NCBI GenBank assembly: GCA_023662725.1 | Contig: JAMPIL010000002.1 | Coordinates: forward strand, 118,523 to 182,522 | From: Ruminococcus flavefaciens | Lineage (GTDB): Bacteria; Bacillota; Clostridia; Oscillospirales; Ruminococcaceae | Direction: 5' to 3' | DNA length: 64,000 bases | Shown here: positions 57,601 to 64,000 of the stretch, in pieces | How the letters are laid out: every line of letters begins with the position of its first letter | Numbering within the stretch: position 1 is the first letter of the stretch | Made by a program: the position numbers and the translations under genes | The notes under the pieces: generated by a model | Told to the model about the DNA's origin: nothing | Databases searched by the model: none | What the model saw: only the letters and a program-made list of their open reading frames with translations

Positions 57601-58421
57601 ACTTCCACACAGCATGGAGAAACGCTGACGGCTCGATAAATGCCAAAGGATTTGCTGAAACTTCTTCTAACGGAACTTATAGCAGCATAGGATACCATAT
57701 GTCCGGCGGAACATCTCAGCAGCCAAGCGGCTCTACGACAACTACAACCACTACAACAAGCACAACGACTTCTTCAACAACAACTACGACTACAGGCAGC
57801 GCTCCAAAACCTGTTGTTGGCGGATATGTTCATAACTTTACAGAAAACGGAATTGAGAGCAGCTACTACACTATCACAGGAAATCTTTCGACCGGAAAGG
57901 GAACTGTTGAGTACGATGGCAAGAAGCTTACACAGTGCCTGAAACTTGAATCTGCAACAAATATCACATTCAAGGCTGCTAACGCAGGAAAAATCACTCT
58001 TGTATTCGCTGAACCGGCTGCTACAATAAAAATTGACGGAACTAAGTATACAGCTTCCGGCGACGGTATAATCACAGTTGATCTTGCAGCAGGCGATCAC
58101 ACTGTTTCAAAGGCGGATACAGCAAACCTCTTCTATATGGTTTACGCAGAACAGTCAACATCAAATCCGAATCCTGATATAGTATGGGGCGATGCAAACT
58201 GCGACGGTAAGGTGGATATGTCTGATGCTGTTCTTATCATGCAGTCGCTTTCAAATCCTGATAAGTACGGACTTAACGGTTCAGATCCGACTCACATTAC
58301 AGATCTTGGAATGCTTAACGCTGACGTTTATGAAAACGGCACAAGCGGTGTGACTAATCAGGATGCGCTTTCTATTCAGAAATGGCGTCTTGAGTTAATA
58401 CCAGCTCTTCCGGAGTCATGA
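54672..58421 (+). CDS. Cellulosomal bifunctional pectate lyase PL1-PL9-CBM-dockerin
   Basis: A 1249-residue secreted enzyme. Signal peptide ending near residue 46 (TAFA-AES), a fibronectin-like region, a PL1 parallel beta-helix (about 150-420; GDGALDTKTS, VTHSYNHFWDN, HHNWYDHSDSRHPRIR with the catalytic Arg), a Thr-rich linker (557-582), a PL9 beta-helix (about 595-1020; YASPKGGGDGKSINTPTDVLSAI, NADGFAAKLTCGEGN, SYCNSDDGWDLY), a second Thr-rich linker, a beta-sandwich module (about 1045-1160), and a type I dockerin (GDANCDGKVDMSDAVLIMQ and NADVYENGTSGVTNQDALSIQKW). The layout matches the R. flavefaciens PL1/PL9 enzyme that defined the pectin-binding CBM77, so the module is probably CBM77. It attaches to a scaffoldin encoded elsewhere. 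The start follows GGAGG; the ATG at 54657 overlaps that site. Confidence 0.94.
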   Translation: MKNMAMKKRIASIAAAAVVSVSCVAGTLGSANVILADNGSITAFAAESSVKFIQTVGYGEAMYATWSSVTGASGYNVYVDGVQIDSMLIRQYSGYMRADAVGLKSGSHTMKVVPVINGKEDSSKGAETKATAYAHDRSGFGWVNGTSSGAYNDDGTLKSNAVVIYVTDANKDSVKASIDSTGKGAAELTGVQNIILGYKKGKESRPLCVRFIGNITDPANMPSGDLMVDTVTAGLTIEGIGNDTVFNGFGLVMKNSSNVEVRNIGFMNCNSKEGDDCGLQQKNDHVWVHNCDFFYGDAGSDADQVKGDGALDTKTSTYVTHSYNHFWDNGKCNLQGMKSESTENYITYHHNWYDHSDSRHPRIRTCSVHIYNNYFDGNAKYGVGVTMGASAFVENNYFRNCKYPMLISKQGSDDITGGTFSGEDGGIIKACGNYITGAKAYTTYKDNSTDFDAYEVSNAKDTVPSSVKSKQGGTSYNNFDTSSVMYTYTPDKAEDVPANVTAKAGRVDGGDLKWKFDNSVDDESYAVNDGLKAALVNYKPTVVAIGSGFKEDSSVPPTSSSTTTTTTTTTTSKTPIVTTVTTPNQNPSQPVTGPDVIYASPKGGGDGKSINTPTDVLSAIKSVKAGGTIYLLEGTYSYTSTILIEESNSGSAGNYKTISAYPGAKVKFDFTGQSVAGANRGFVLDGSYWHFYGFEIANAGDNGMLLSGDNNIIEMMVFNGNQDTGLQLSRYQTAYNTIAQWPSYNLIKNCTSKNNCDDATMENADGFAAKLTCGEGNVFDGCMSYCNSDDGWDLYAKTETGPIGVVTIKNSIAFRNGFTENGKGYGDCDGNGFKLGGGGVVTRHVVENCLAFENLNCGFTDNNNPEFGDMKNCTAYNNGVGGNGKSNYMVYRCSSSATFDGMMSYTNVSKVSNTGAAGIKLSNDKFVGNMTNSIYYNSKYYFAKDKTVMTNGAKLGDIITPVASDFTTLEVPAMGADFHTAWRNADGSINAKGFAETSSNGTYSSIGYHMSGGTSQQPSGSTTTTTTTTSTTTSSTTTTTTGSAPKPVVGGYVHNFTENGIESSYYTITGNLSTGKGTVEYDGKKLTQCLKLESATNITFKAANAGKITLVFAEPAATIKIDGTKYTASGDGIITVDLAAGDHTVSKADTANLFYMVYAEQSTSNPNPDIVWGDANCDGKVDMSDAVLIMQSLSNPDKYGLNGSDPTHITDLGMLNADVYENGTSGVTNQDALSIQKWRLELIPALPES

Positions 58422-58459
58422 TCCGATTTCGGAAATACTCCCCTAAATATAATGATATG

Positions 58460-58498
58460 ATGAAAGAAGGAGCTTTTTAAGATTCCTTCTTTCATTTT
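58460..58498 (+). terminator. Terminator of the pectate lyase gene
   Basis: Stem ATGAAAGAAGGA/TCCTTCTTTCAT (58460-58471, 58484-58495), then TTT. Confidence 0.82.
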
Positions 58499-58539
58499 AA
58501 AAAAGCTGCTATGAAAAATTTTCCATAGCAGCTTTTTTT
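58499..58539. terminator. Second, bidirectional terminator serving the alpha-xylosidase gene
   Basis: Perfect 15-bp stem AAAAAAGCTGCTATG/CATAGCAGCTTTTTT (58499-58513, 58524-58538) with A and T runs on both sides; ends the convergent GH31 gene. Confidence 0.92.
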
Positions 58540-58552
58540 AATATCGATAAAT

Positions 58553-60868
58553 TTATTTTATTACTACATCAAGTCCCTGTGCGCTTTCAACGATAAACGA
58601 CTTATCTGTACCGGAAACAGTAACAGTTACAGTGTTTTCGTTCCGGACTGCCTTTACAGATGCAGCAAGAAGCGCATCCTTGTCATAAATCTCGCATTCA
58701 GCCGTTTTTCCATTTTCAATACCGTATACAACCAGCTTCATTCCGTTTGCATAGTCATATTCAGATTTGCCTTTGTAATCGCCGAAAGCAATTATTGAAT
58801 TCGGTTTTGCATAGAGCGGTAGCCCAAAATAATCATATTTTTTCGTGTACCAGCTTCCGCCGGAAAGTTGTTCGCCGGTCTGGATATCGGTCCAGATTCC
58901 GCAGTCAGGAAGGTAGAAATCGCAGATGCCATCCTCGTTGAAAACAGGCGCAACAAGGAGCGAATCGCCGAGCATATACTGCGTATCGACAGTTAAGGCG
59001 GCTCTGTCGTATCCAAAATCGACAACCATAGCTCTCATCATCGGAATTCCTGTTTTATGAGTATAAACGGCGTTTGAGAAAAGATACGGCATGAGTCTGC
59101 CCTTTAATTTAACGAAATGACGTGAAACATCGCAGCTTTCTTCATCAAAGTTCCACGGAACACGGTAAGAGGAATTTCCATGATAGCGTGAATGTGTTGA
59201 CATAAGACCAAATGCAGTCCAGCGTTTGTAAAGGTCGGGAGTGCCTGTTGCCTCAAATCCGGAAATATCATGAGAGAAGAATCCGAAACCTGATAAGCAA
59301 AGCGAAAGTCCGCCTCTTAAGGTTTCCCACATGGATTCATAATTTGAGAAGCAGTCGCCGCCCCAGTGTACGGGGAACTGCTGTCCGCCGACCGTTGCTG
59401 AACGTGCGAAAAGACAAGCGTTGTTCATGCCTTTTACTTCCTGAAGAGCTTCGAAAACGGTCTTATTATAGAGGTATGTATAGTAATTGTGCATTTTGTA
59501 TGGATCGGAGCTGTCAAAATAGACAACATCAGTAGGAATTCTTTCGCCGAAGTCAGTTTTGATAGCGTCAACTCCAAGTTCGACAAGGTCTTTGATCCTG
59601 TCTGCGAACCATTTGCGTGCGTCGGGATTAGTGAAATCAATTATGGCAAGTCCTGGCTGCCAGAGGTCGGTCTGGAAAACGGAACCGTCCTTATTCCTGA
59701 TGAAATAGCCTTTTTCAGCAAGTTCCCTGAATACGGGAGCACGCTGTCCGACATAGGAATTTATCCAGACGCATATTTTAAGTCCTCTTTCTTTAAGACG
59801 TGAAATGATTCCCTTCGGGTCAGGGAACATTCTTTTATCCCATTCGAAGCTGCACCATTCGAATTCTTTCATCCAGAAGCAGTCAAAATGGAATACATCA
59901 AGAGGAATATCACGGCGTTCCATTTCGTCGATAAAGGAGTTTACCGTAGCTTCATCGTAGCTTGTGGTGAATGAAGTGGAAAGCCAGAGTCCGAAAGTGT
60001 AAGCAGGCGGCAGAGCAGGCTTTCCGGTAAGCGTTGTGTAGTTGGACAGAACATCAGCGACAGTTTCTCCGCCGAATATGAAATATTCCATACGCTGTCC
60101 CTGAACTGAGAATGCGACTTTTGAAACTGTTTCGCTTGCAACCTCGAAATTAACGTTTTCAGGATGATTTACAAAAACTCCGTAATTGCGTGAAGAGACG
60201 TAGAAAGGAATGGATTTATAGCTTTGTTCAGAGCAAGTTCCGCCGTCGTTGTTCCAGACATCAATAGTCTGACCGTTTTTAACAAAGGTCGAGAATTTTT
60301 CACCAAAGCCGTAAATATATTCCCCGATCGAGATATTAAGCATCTCACGGATATACGATGTATCTCCGTTGTCTGATTTGGCGAAGAAGCGTGTACCGGA
60401 TTGCGCCGCATTCTTCTTATCACTCATCCGGTCCTCTTCCTCAATGAGAGAGGTCGTACGCCATCCCTCTTTGGTGAGAAGCTTGTCGTTATACCAGTAT
60501 GAAATCTCCCAGCTGCTTCCCTGAGGACCGATTTTAACTTTGGTCTTGCCGGAAATAAGCTCACGACATCCGTTTCCATCCTGTCTGATAATTGGCTTGA
60601 ACGATGGATCTTCATAAAGAGTGAAAGCCGGAGATTTCTTTAATGCACCGGAAAAATGTTCGATAGTTACCTTAATGCTGTCTTCAAGAGTTGAAGTGAA
60701 GCGGATAGTAAGCATAGGACCGCCTAAGGTCATGCCACGGTTGACTATCCACTGATTTGTTGCATATACGGTTATCGAATTTTCATCGGATTCGATCTCG
60801 TACATCTGAGTTGCATAGTTTACGCTATATCCCGGCTTATTAAGCCAGAAACCGTCTGATATCTTCAT
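58553..60868 (-). CDS. GH31 alpha-xylosidase (YicI type)
   Basis: A 771-residue cytoplasmic glycosidase, almost the length of E. coli YicI (772), which removes alpha-1,6-xylose from the non-reducing end of xyloglucan oligosaccharides. Nucleophile Asp439 lies in AIKTDFGERIP and acid/base Asp505 in PVHWGGDC; both are offset by exactly 23 from the YicI residues (416 and 482). PLDVFHFDCFWMKEFEWCSFEWD is the typical YicI insertion. No signal peptide, so it acts on imported oligosaccharides, for example those released by a GH5_4 xyloglucanase. AAGGAG precedes the ATG. Confidence 0.95.
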   Translation of the reverse strand: MKISDGFWLNKPGYSVNYATQMYEIESDENSITVYATNQWIVNRGMTLGGPMLTIRFTSTLEDSIKVTIEHFSGALKKSPAFTLYEDPSFKPIIRQDGNGCRELISGKTKVKIGPQGSSWEISYWYNDKLLTKEGWRTTSLIEEEDRMSDKKNAAQSGTRFFAKSDNGDTSYIREMLNISIGEYIYGFGEKFSTFVKNGQTIDVWNNDGGTCSEQSYKSIPFYVSSRNYGVFVNHPENVNFEVASETVSKVAFSVQGQRMEYFIFGGETVADVLSNYTTLTGKPALPPAYTFGLWLSTSFTTSYDEATVNSFIDEMERRDIPLDVFHFDCFWMKEFEWCSFEWDKRMFPDPKGIISRLKERGLKICVWINSYVGQRAPVFRELAEKGYFIRNKDGSVFQTDLWQPGLAIIDFTNPDARKWFADRIKDLVELGVDAIKTDFGERIPTDVVYFDSSDPYKMHNYYTYLYNKTVFEALQEVKGMNNACLFARSATVGGQQFPVHWGGDCFSNYESMWETLRGGLSLCLSGFGFFSHDISGFEATGTPDLYKRWTAFGLMSTHSRYHGNSSYRVPWNFDEESCDVSRHFVKLKGRLMPYLFSNAVYTHKTGIPMMRAMVVDFGYDRAALTVDTQYMLGDSLLVAPVFNEDGICDFYLPDCGIWTDIQTGEQLSGGSWYTKKYDYFGLPLYAKPNSIIAFGDYKGKSEYDYANGMKLVVYGIENGKTAECEIYDKDALLAASVKAVRNENTVTVTVSGTDKSFIVESAQGLDVVIK

Positions 60869-60938
60869 ATTTAAAACTCCTTATCTGTTCTGTGAAGAAT
60901 AAGAGGGTATATACTTCACATTTTAAATAATCCTGAGT

Positions 60939-60967
60939 ATTATACCATGTTATGCACAAAAATTCAA
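60939..60967 (-). promoter_or_regulatory. Promoter of the alpha-xylosidase gene
   Basis: Minus strand: -35 TTGAAT (60962-60967), 17-bp spacer, -10 TATAAT (60939-60944). The rest of the 235-bp gap to the next gene shows nothing clear. Confidence 0.7.
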
Positions 60968-61103
60968 TTAGTATTATATAAGAATCAACTGATGTTTTTT
61001 TGGCTAAAATGACTAAGAATTAACTTTTAAGTAATGTGAGAGTTTTGAATGAATTTTATCGACAAATAATAAGACATATTAACAGAATTATCAGGAGGTT
61101 AAA

Positions 61104-63449
61104 ATGATTACAATTTTATGGTCGATAATTATTCCTGCTTTTATATTTATTATCTCGACTGTAACCGGCAGCGGTCTTATAAAGAAAAATCAGGAAAAAT
61201 CATTTCAGAAACAGAGTTCAAAGTTCCGGAAAAGGCTGATAAATCGGCTTTTGACAGTAATGTCTGCCGAAATAGCATTATTTATTGTTTTGGGAGTTAT
61301 TTCCGAATTTTTTATGTTCAGCGGAGGAGATTACATTCCTCCGGTCATAATGTTTATTGTAGGAATACTGCCTTTTTCAGCCGTTATCATCAAGGAGTTC
61401 TTCCCTGATCGAAAGCTTTCCGGACTTTTAAAAAAAACAGCAGTTTGGGCAGCTTTAATCATGATCACAGAAGTCGTTGTATTTAACGGAAAAAGCTTTG
61501 ATAAATACAATGTGGATGAAACTATTTCTTTAGAAAACATGAATTTAAGCGGAGAAGCGGCAGTTTCAGGGGACAATATTATAGTATCCGGTATAGCTGA
61601 AATTTTCCTCAACGATGTTCCTGAAAATACAAATAATCTTATTCTCGATATGAAACAGGAAGAGGGGACCGGAACGTTACCGTTTGCAGTATTTCTGGGA
61701 ATGAAAGACGAAAATATGTCAGTTGATTATGAAACCGTTCAGCAGAAATACACCGCTGCCGATAAACATAAGCTGAATCTTTATTATAATCCATACGGAA
61801 AGGTCGATTCGTTAAGATTAAGCTTCGGTGATATTTCAAAACCTGTAACGATAAATTCGATAAGAGCAGTAAGTTCAGTTCCGTTTGATTTTTCGTCCGT
61901 CAGATTTCTTGTTCTGCTTGGAATTGTCGCATTGATAATTGCAGTTAAGGATTACCGCCTTTACAGAATTACTTTTCAGAATAAAAAAGTTTCGCATATT
62001 CTGATCACAGAAGCAATGGCGCTTTTATGTACATTTTCGGCGTTTCTGTTTATCAGTCCTGATGAAAAGGGTGTGGAGTATAATAAAGAGTCTTTTAATA
62101 GCTACGATAGCTTTGCAATGACGTTCGACGCTTTTCAGAAGAAACAGGTTTATCTTGATATAGAAGCCGACCCGGCGCTTGCTGAACTGGATAACGTTTA
62201 CAACCGTTCCGAGCGTGACGCTTCGGGAATTCAATACAATTGGGATATGGCTTACTATAACGGACGCTATTACTGCTATTTCGGAACAGCTCCGGTTTTA
62301 ACTTTTTATTATCCGTATTATAAGTTGAAAGGATTGCTTCCGACTATAAATATGGCGGCGGCATTTTTCGGAGTTCTTGCCGTTTATTTCATGTGCAAAA
62401 CACTTCTTGCAGCAGTTCGGCTTATTGCTCCGAGAGCAAATCTGCTTTTGCTGCTGGCATCAATGCCTGCGTCTCTGTGTTGCTGCGGAATATTTTATTC
62501 GATGAATAATTCAAGCACTTACTTTCTGCCTATTTTATCAGGACTCTGTTATCTTTTCCTTAGTTTATGGACTGGACTGAGAGCATACAGTGTTAAAAAT
62601 AAAAAACTCCGTCTTTCAATGCTTTTTATTAGCGGAGCTTCACTTGCTCTGTGTGTTGCGTCACGTCCGGGAATGGCTCTTGGTTCAGCAGTTCTGATAC
62701 CGTTTTTCATTGGGATTCTTATGGACAAAACTCAGAAGATATCTTACAGAGCGGCTCAGGCTTGCAGTTTTCTTGCTCCTCTCCTGGCAGGCGGAATTGC
62801 TTTGATGTGGTATAATAATGCTCGTTTTGGTTCTCCGTTTGATTTTGGTGCAACATATCAGCTTACTGTAAGCGATATTCATGCAAATAAACTCAGTCTG
62901 TCTGAATTTGCTCCGATGCTATATCACTACTTCCTGCAAGTTCCCAGACCGAGAAGCAGTTTCCCGTTTTTTGAACAGCAGATGTGTTACCTTTACAGCT
63001 ATGGAAAATATGTATATACGGCTGGAATAACGGGAGTTTTTGCATATCCTATGCTCCTTTTCGGAACAGCGATGATGCCTGTATCCTTTGTCAGAAAAGG
63101 AAAACGTTTTGCATACCGCACTACAAAAATACAGAGAAATTCGTTTATAACAGTGTGCTTTATAGTCGCATTGATAATAGCGTGGATGGATTTTTGTCTC
63201 GGCGGAGCTATCAATCATTATGTTTTTGATATTATGCCGCTTATGATACTTGGTTCGGTAATGTGCATTCTCAGGAGTATCGGAAAACCCGAAAAGAATA
63301 TGCATAGGTATATTACGGCTCTTATAGTTATGATGTTAACTTTTGTAATGGTATGGCTTCTTGAGATCGAAATAAGAACCGGTAATCTTACCAGACATTG
63401 CCCGAATCTTTATGAAGTTGTAGAAGATCTGCTTATTTTCTGGCAGTAA
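61104..63449 (+). CDS. Polytopic membrane protein, probable GT-C-like glycosyltransferase
   Basis: A 781-residue membrane protein with roughly a dozen hydrophobic segments. The first three or four helices (1-140) are followed by an extracytoplasmic beta-rich domain (about 140-265), then a helical second half. Around residues 355-415 it reads DNVYNRSERDASG, WDMAYYNGRYYCYFGTAPVLTFYYPYY, a pattern seen in uncharacterised GT39-like lipid-linked sugar transferases of Firmicutes; the Asp/Glu residues of the first external loop would be catalytic there. The assignment as glycosyltransferase is by resemblance and not secure. AGGAGG precedes the ATG; a strong terminator follows. Confidence 0.7.
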   Translation: MITILWSIIIPAFIFIISTVTGSGLIKKNQEKSFQKQSSKFRKRLINRLLTVMSAEIALFIVLGVISEFFMFSGGDYIPPVIMFIVGILPFSAVIIKEFFPDRKLSGLLKKTAVWAALIMITEVVVFNGKSFDKYNVDETISLENMNLSGEAAVSGDNIIVSGIAEIFLNDVPENTNNLILDMKQEEGTGTLPFAVFLGMKDENMSVDYETVQQKYTAADKHKLNLYYNPYGKVDSLRLSFGDISKPVTINSIRAVSSVPFDFSSVRFLVLLGIVALIIAVKDYRLYRITFQNKKVSHILITEAMALLCTFSAFLFISPDEKGVEYNKESFNSYDSFAMTFDAFQKKQVYLDIEADPALAELDNVYNRSERDASGIQYNWDMAYYNGRYYCYFGTAPVLTFYYPYYKLKGLLPTINMAAAFFGVLAVYFMCKTLLAAVRLIAPRANLLLLLASMPASLCCCGIFYSMNNSSTYFLPILSGLCYLFLSLWTGLRAYSVKNKKLRLSMLFISGASLALCVASRPGMALGSAVLIPFFIGILMDKTQKISYRAAQACSFLAPLLAGGIALMWYNNARFGSPFDFGATYQLTVSDIHANKLSLSEFAPMLYHYFLQVPRPRSSFPFFEQQMCYLYSYGKYVYTAGITGVFAYPMLLFGTAMMPVSFVRKGKRFAYRTTKIQRNSFITVCFIVALIIAWMDFCLGGAINHYVFDIMPLMILGSVMCILRSIGKPEKNMHRYITALIVMMLTFVMVWLLEIEIRTGNLTRHCPNLYEVVEDLLIFWQ

Positions 63450-63498
63450 ATTAAAATGCTTTTTTTAAATAAGAAATAATCAAAACCGAATAGTAAAA

Positions 63499-63540
63499 AG
63501 CCGATGTTTACAGAAAGCTGTAGGCATCGGCTGTGTTTTT
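63499..63540 (+). terminator. Terminator after the GT-C-like gene
   Basis: Stem AGCCGATG/CATCGGCT (63499-63506, 63525-63532) with an inner TACAG/CTGTA helix, followed by TGTTTTT. Confidence 0.9.
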
Positions 63541-63813
63541 ATATCTTATTATAAATTGCGGAACGCCCTCTTTCATTGCTTCGCTGATATTTTGTGAAGA
63601 TATTTCAAAGGGGGAATATTATCTTTAATGGTTTGACAGGAGCAGTAACGCACATTCAATGGTGAAATGGATTCAGGTTTTAAATCGACTTTTGAGGATG
63701 AGAGTGATATCATATCAAATTTGAATTAACAGTGCAGAAAAAGTGACTGGACGTTTCCATAAGACTCTGCTAAAAGCATCATCCCTGATATATCATATTT
63801 GAAGGAAAAGAAT
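63541..63813. other. Gene-free stretch before the interrupted hydrolase
   Basis: No supported gene. A short minus-strand frame (about 63516-63625, 33 codons) looks protein-like but has no start with a ribosome-binding site and runs into the terminator. The region should contain the promoter of the choloylglycine hydrolase gene; none stands out. Confidence 0.4.
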
Positions 63814-63870
63814 ATGTGTGCTGCCATAACTTACAAAACAAAAGATCACTATTTCGGACGTAATGGATAG
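63814..63870 (+). pseudogene. Choloylglycine hydrolase (bile salt hydrolase family), N-terminal fragment cut by an IS
   Basis: Eighteen codons reading MCAAITYKTKDHYFGRN-G then stop. The start of the conjugated bile acid/penicillin V acylase family is highly characteristic: Met-Cys with Cys2 the N-terminal nucleophile, followed by a T-x-K-x-x-D-x-YFGRN stretch that normally continues LD(Y/L)E. Here it breaks off right after Asn17 and passes into the IS3-like left end. GAAGGA lies 7 nt before the ATG, so the gene was functional before insertion. The rest of the gene should lie beyond the element, outside the window. Confidence 0.75.
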
Positions 63871-64000
63871 GTTACAATAAATGAGACAGAAAAAATAAGC
63901 CATGGTATAATAAAATAAAAAGTAAAAAGGCGGTAAAAGCAATGTCAGGAAAGGTAAGGAATTACACAGAAGAATTCAAGAAGCAGATAGTGCTTCTTGT
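63864..64000 (+). mobile_element. Left end of an IS3-like insertion sequence
   Basis: The element begins at or near 63864 (TGGATAGGTTACAATAAAT...), judged by where the hydrolase homology stops. A -10 TATAAT (63906-63911) and the transposase start follow. The right end, direct repeats and OrfB are outside the window. Confidence 0.65.
63942..64000 (+). CDS. IS3-family transposase OrfA, first 19 codons (3' end outside window)
   Basis: Reads MSGKVRNYTEEFKKQIVLL, typical of the N-terminus of IS3-family OrfA, which opens the helix-turn-helix that binds the IS ends. AAGGCGG precedes the ATG by 8 nt. The gene runs off the window; IS3 elements normally make an OrfAB fusion by -1 frameshifting, which cannot be checked here. 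Confidence 0.75.
   Translation, partial: MSGKVRNYTEEFKKQIVLL

Noticed and set aside
63516-63625. Minus-strand frame of about 33 codons (FEISSQNISEAMKEG...)
   Set aside because: No start with a ribosome-binding site, overlaps a strong terminator, and no recognisable family; could be a remnant but cannot be supported.

Overview
The window is a chromosomal segment of a low-to-mid GC Gram-positive anaerobe. It most resembles a fibre-degrading Ruminococcus of the R. flavefaciens type (Oscillospiraceae). The reasons are a secreted pectate lyase carrying a type I dockerin (the cellulosome docking module), a lipoprotein GH5 endoglucanase, cytoplasmic GH31 and GH105 glycosidases, strong AGGAGG ribosome-binding sites, lipoproteins with lipoboxes, and a type III glutamine synthetase. 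The species is inferred from family content only.

Layout. 1-1.9 kb: the 3' part of glycogen synthase, a HAD phosphatase and a small unknown gene. 2-7.1 kb (minus): a zinc-ribbon/PASTA pseudokinase, an orphan peptide-binding lipoprotein and a degenerate M15 peptidase. 7.4-9.5 kb: TspO, a lipoprotein and an AraC regulator. 9.7-14.6 kb: uvrB-uvrA. 14.6-19.4 kb (minus): a five-gene operon for uptake and cleavage of pectin-derived oligosaccharides, with every junction a 4-nt ATGA overlap. 19.5-25.4 kb (minus): glutamine synthetase III, CTP synthase and an ammonium transporter fused to a P-II domain. 25.8-37.5 kb (plus): a DUF2726 protein, then gltB-gltD, a degenerate glutamine synthetase homologue, an ANTAR antiterminator, purF and asnB. 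37.5-46 kb: a structured RNA repeat, trmB, and the pyrimidine genes pyrR-pyrC-pyrF-carA-carB behind a PyrR attenuator. 46-49 kb: two lipoproteins around a leucine-rich-repeat protein. 49-61 kb: GH5, a DUF1846 protein, HtrA, the PL1-PL9 pectate lyase and an alpha-xylosidase. 61-64 kb: a polytopic membrane protein, then a bile-salt-hydrolase-family gene cut after 17 codons by an IS3-like element that runs off the window.

The central theme is glutamine and nitrogen. Between 19.5 and 46 kb lie both ammonia-assimilation routes (Amt, GSIII, GOGAT) and five glutamine-consuming amidotransferases (gltB, purF, asnB, carA, pyrG). Embedded in them is what looks like a dedicated control circuit. It consists of a catalytically dead glutamine synthetase next to an ANTAR RNA-binding protein whose receiver domain has lost its phosphorylation site. 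The amt and gltB leaders carry terminators that compete with hairpins showing the A1/G4 hexaloop recognised by ANTAR proteins. The amt leader fits the ANTAR target model well; the gltB leader fits only in part.

Other notable items are a structured RNA element present in two full copies plus one fragment, placed just downstream of amt and asnB; a MITE-like palindrome between pyrG and the type III glutamine synthetase; and a probable non-AUG start or frameshift at pyrR. No tRNA, rRNA or CRISPR array was seen.
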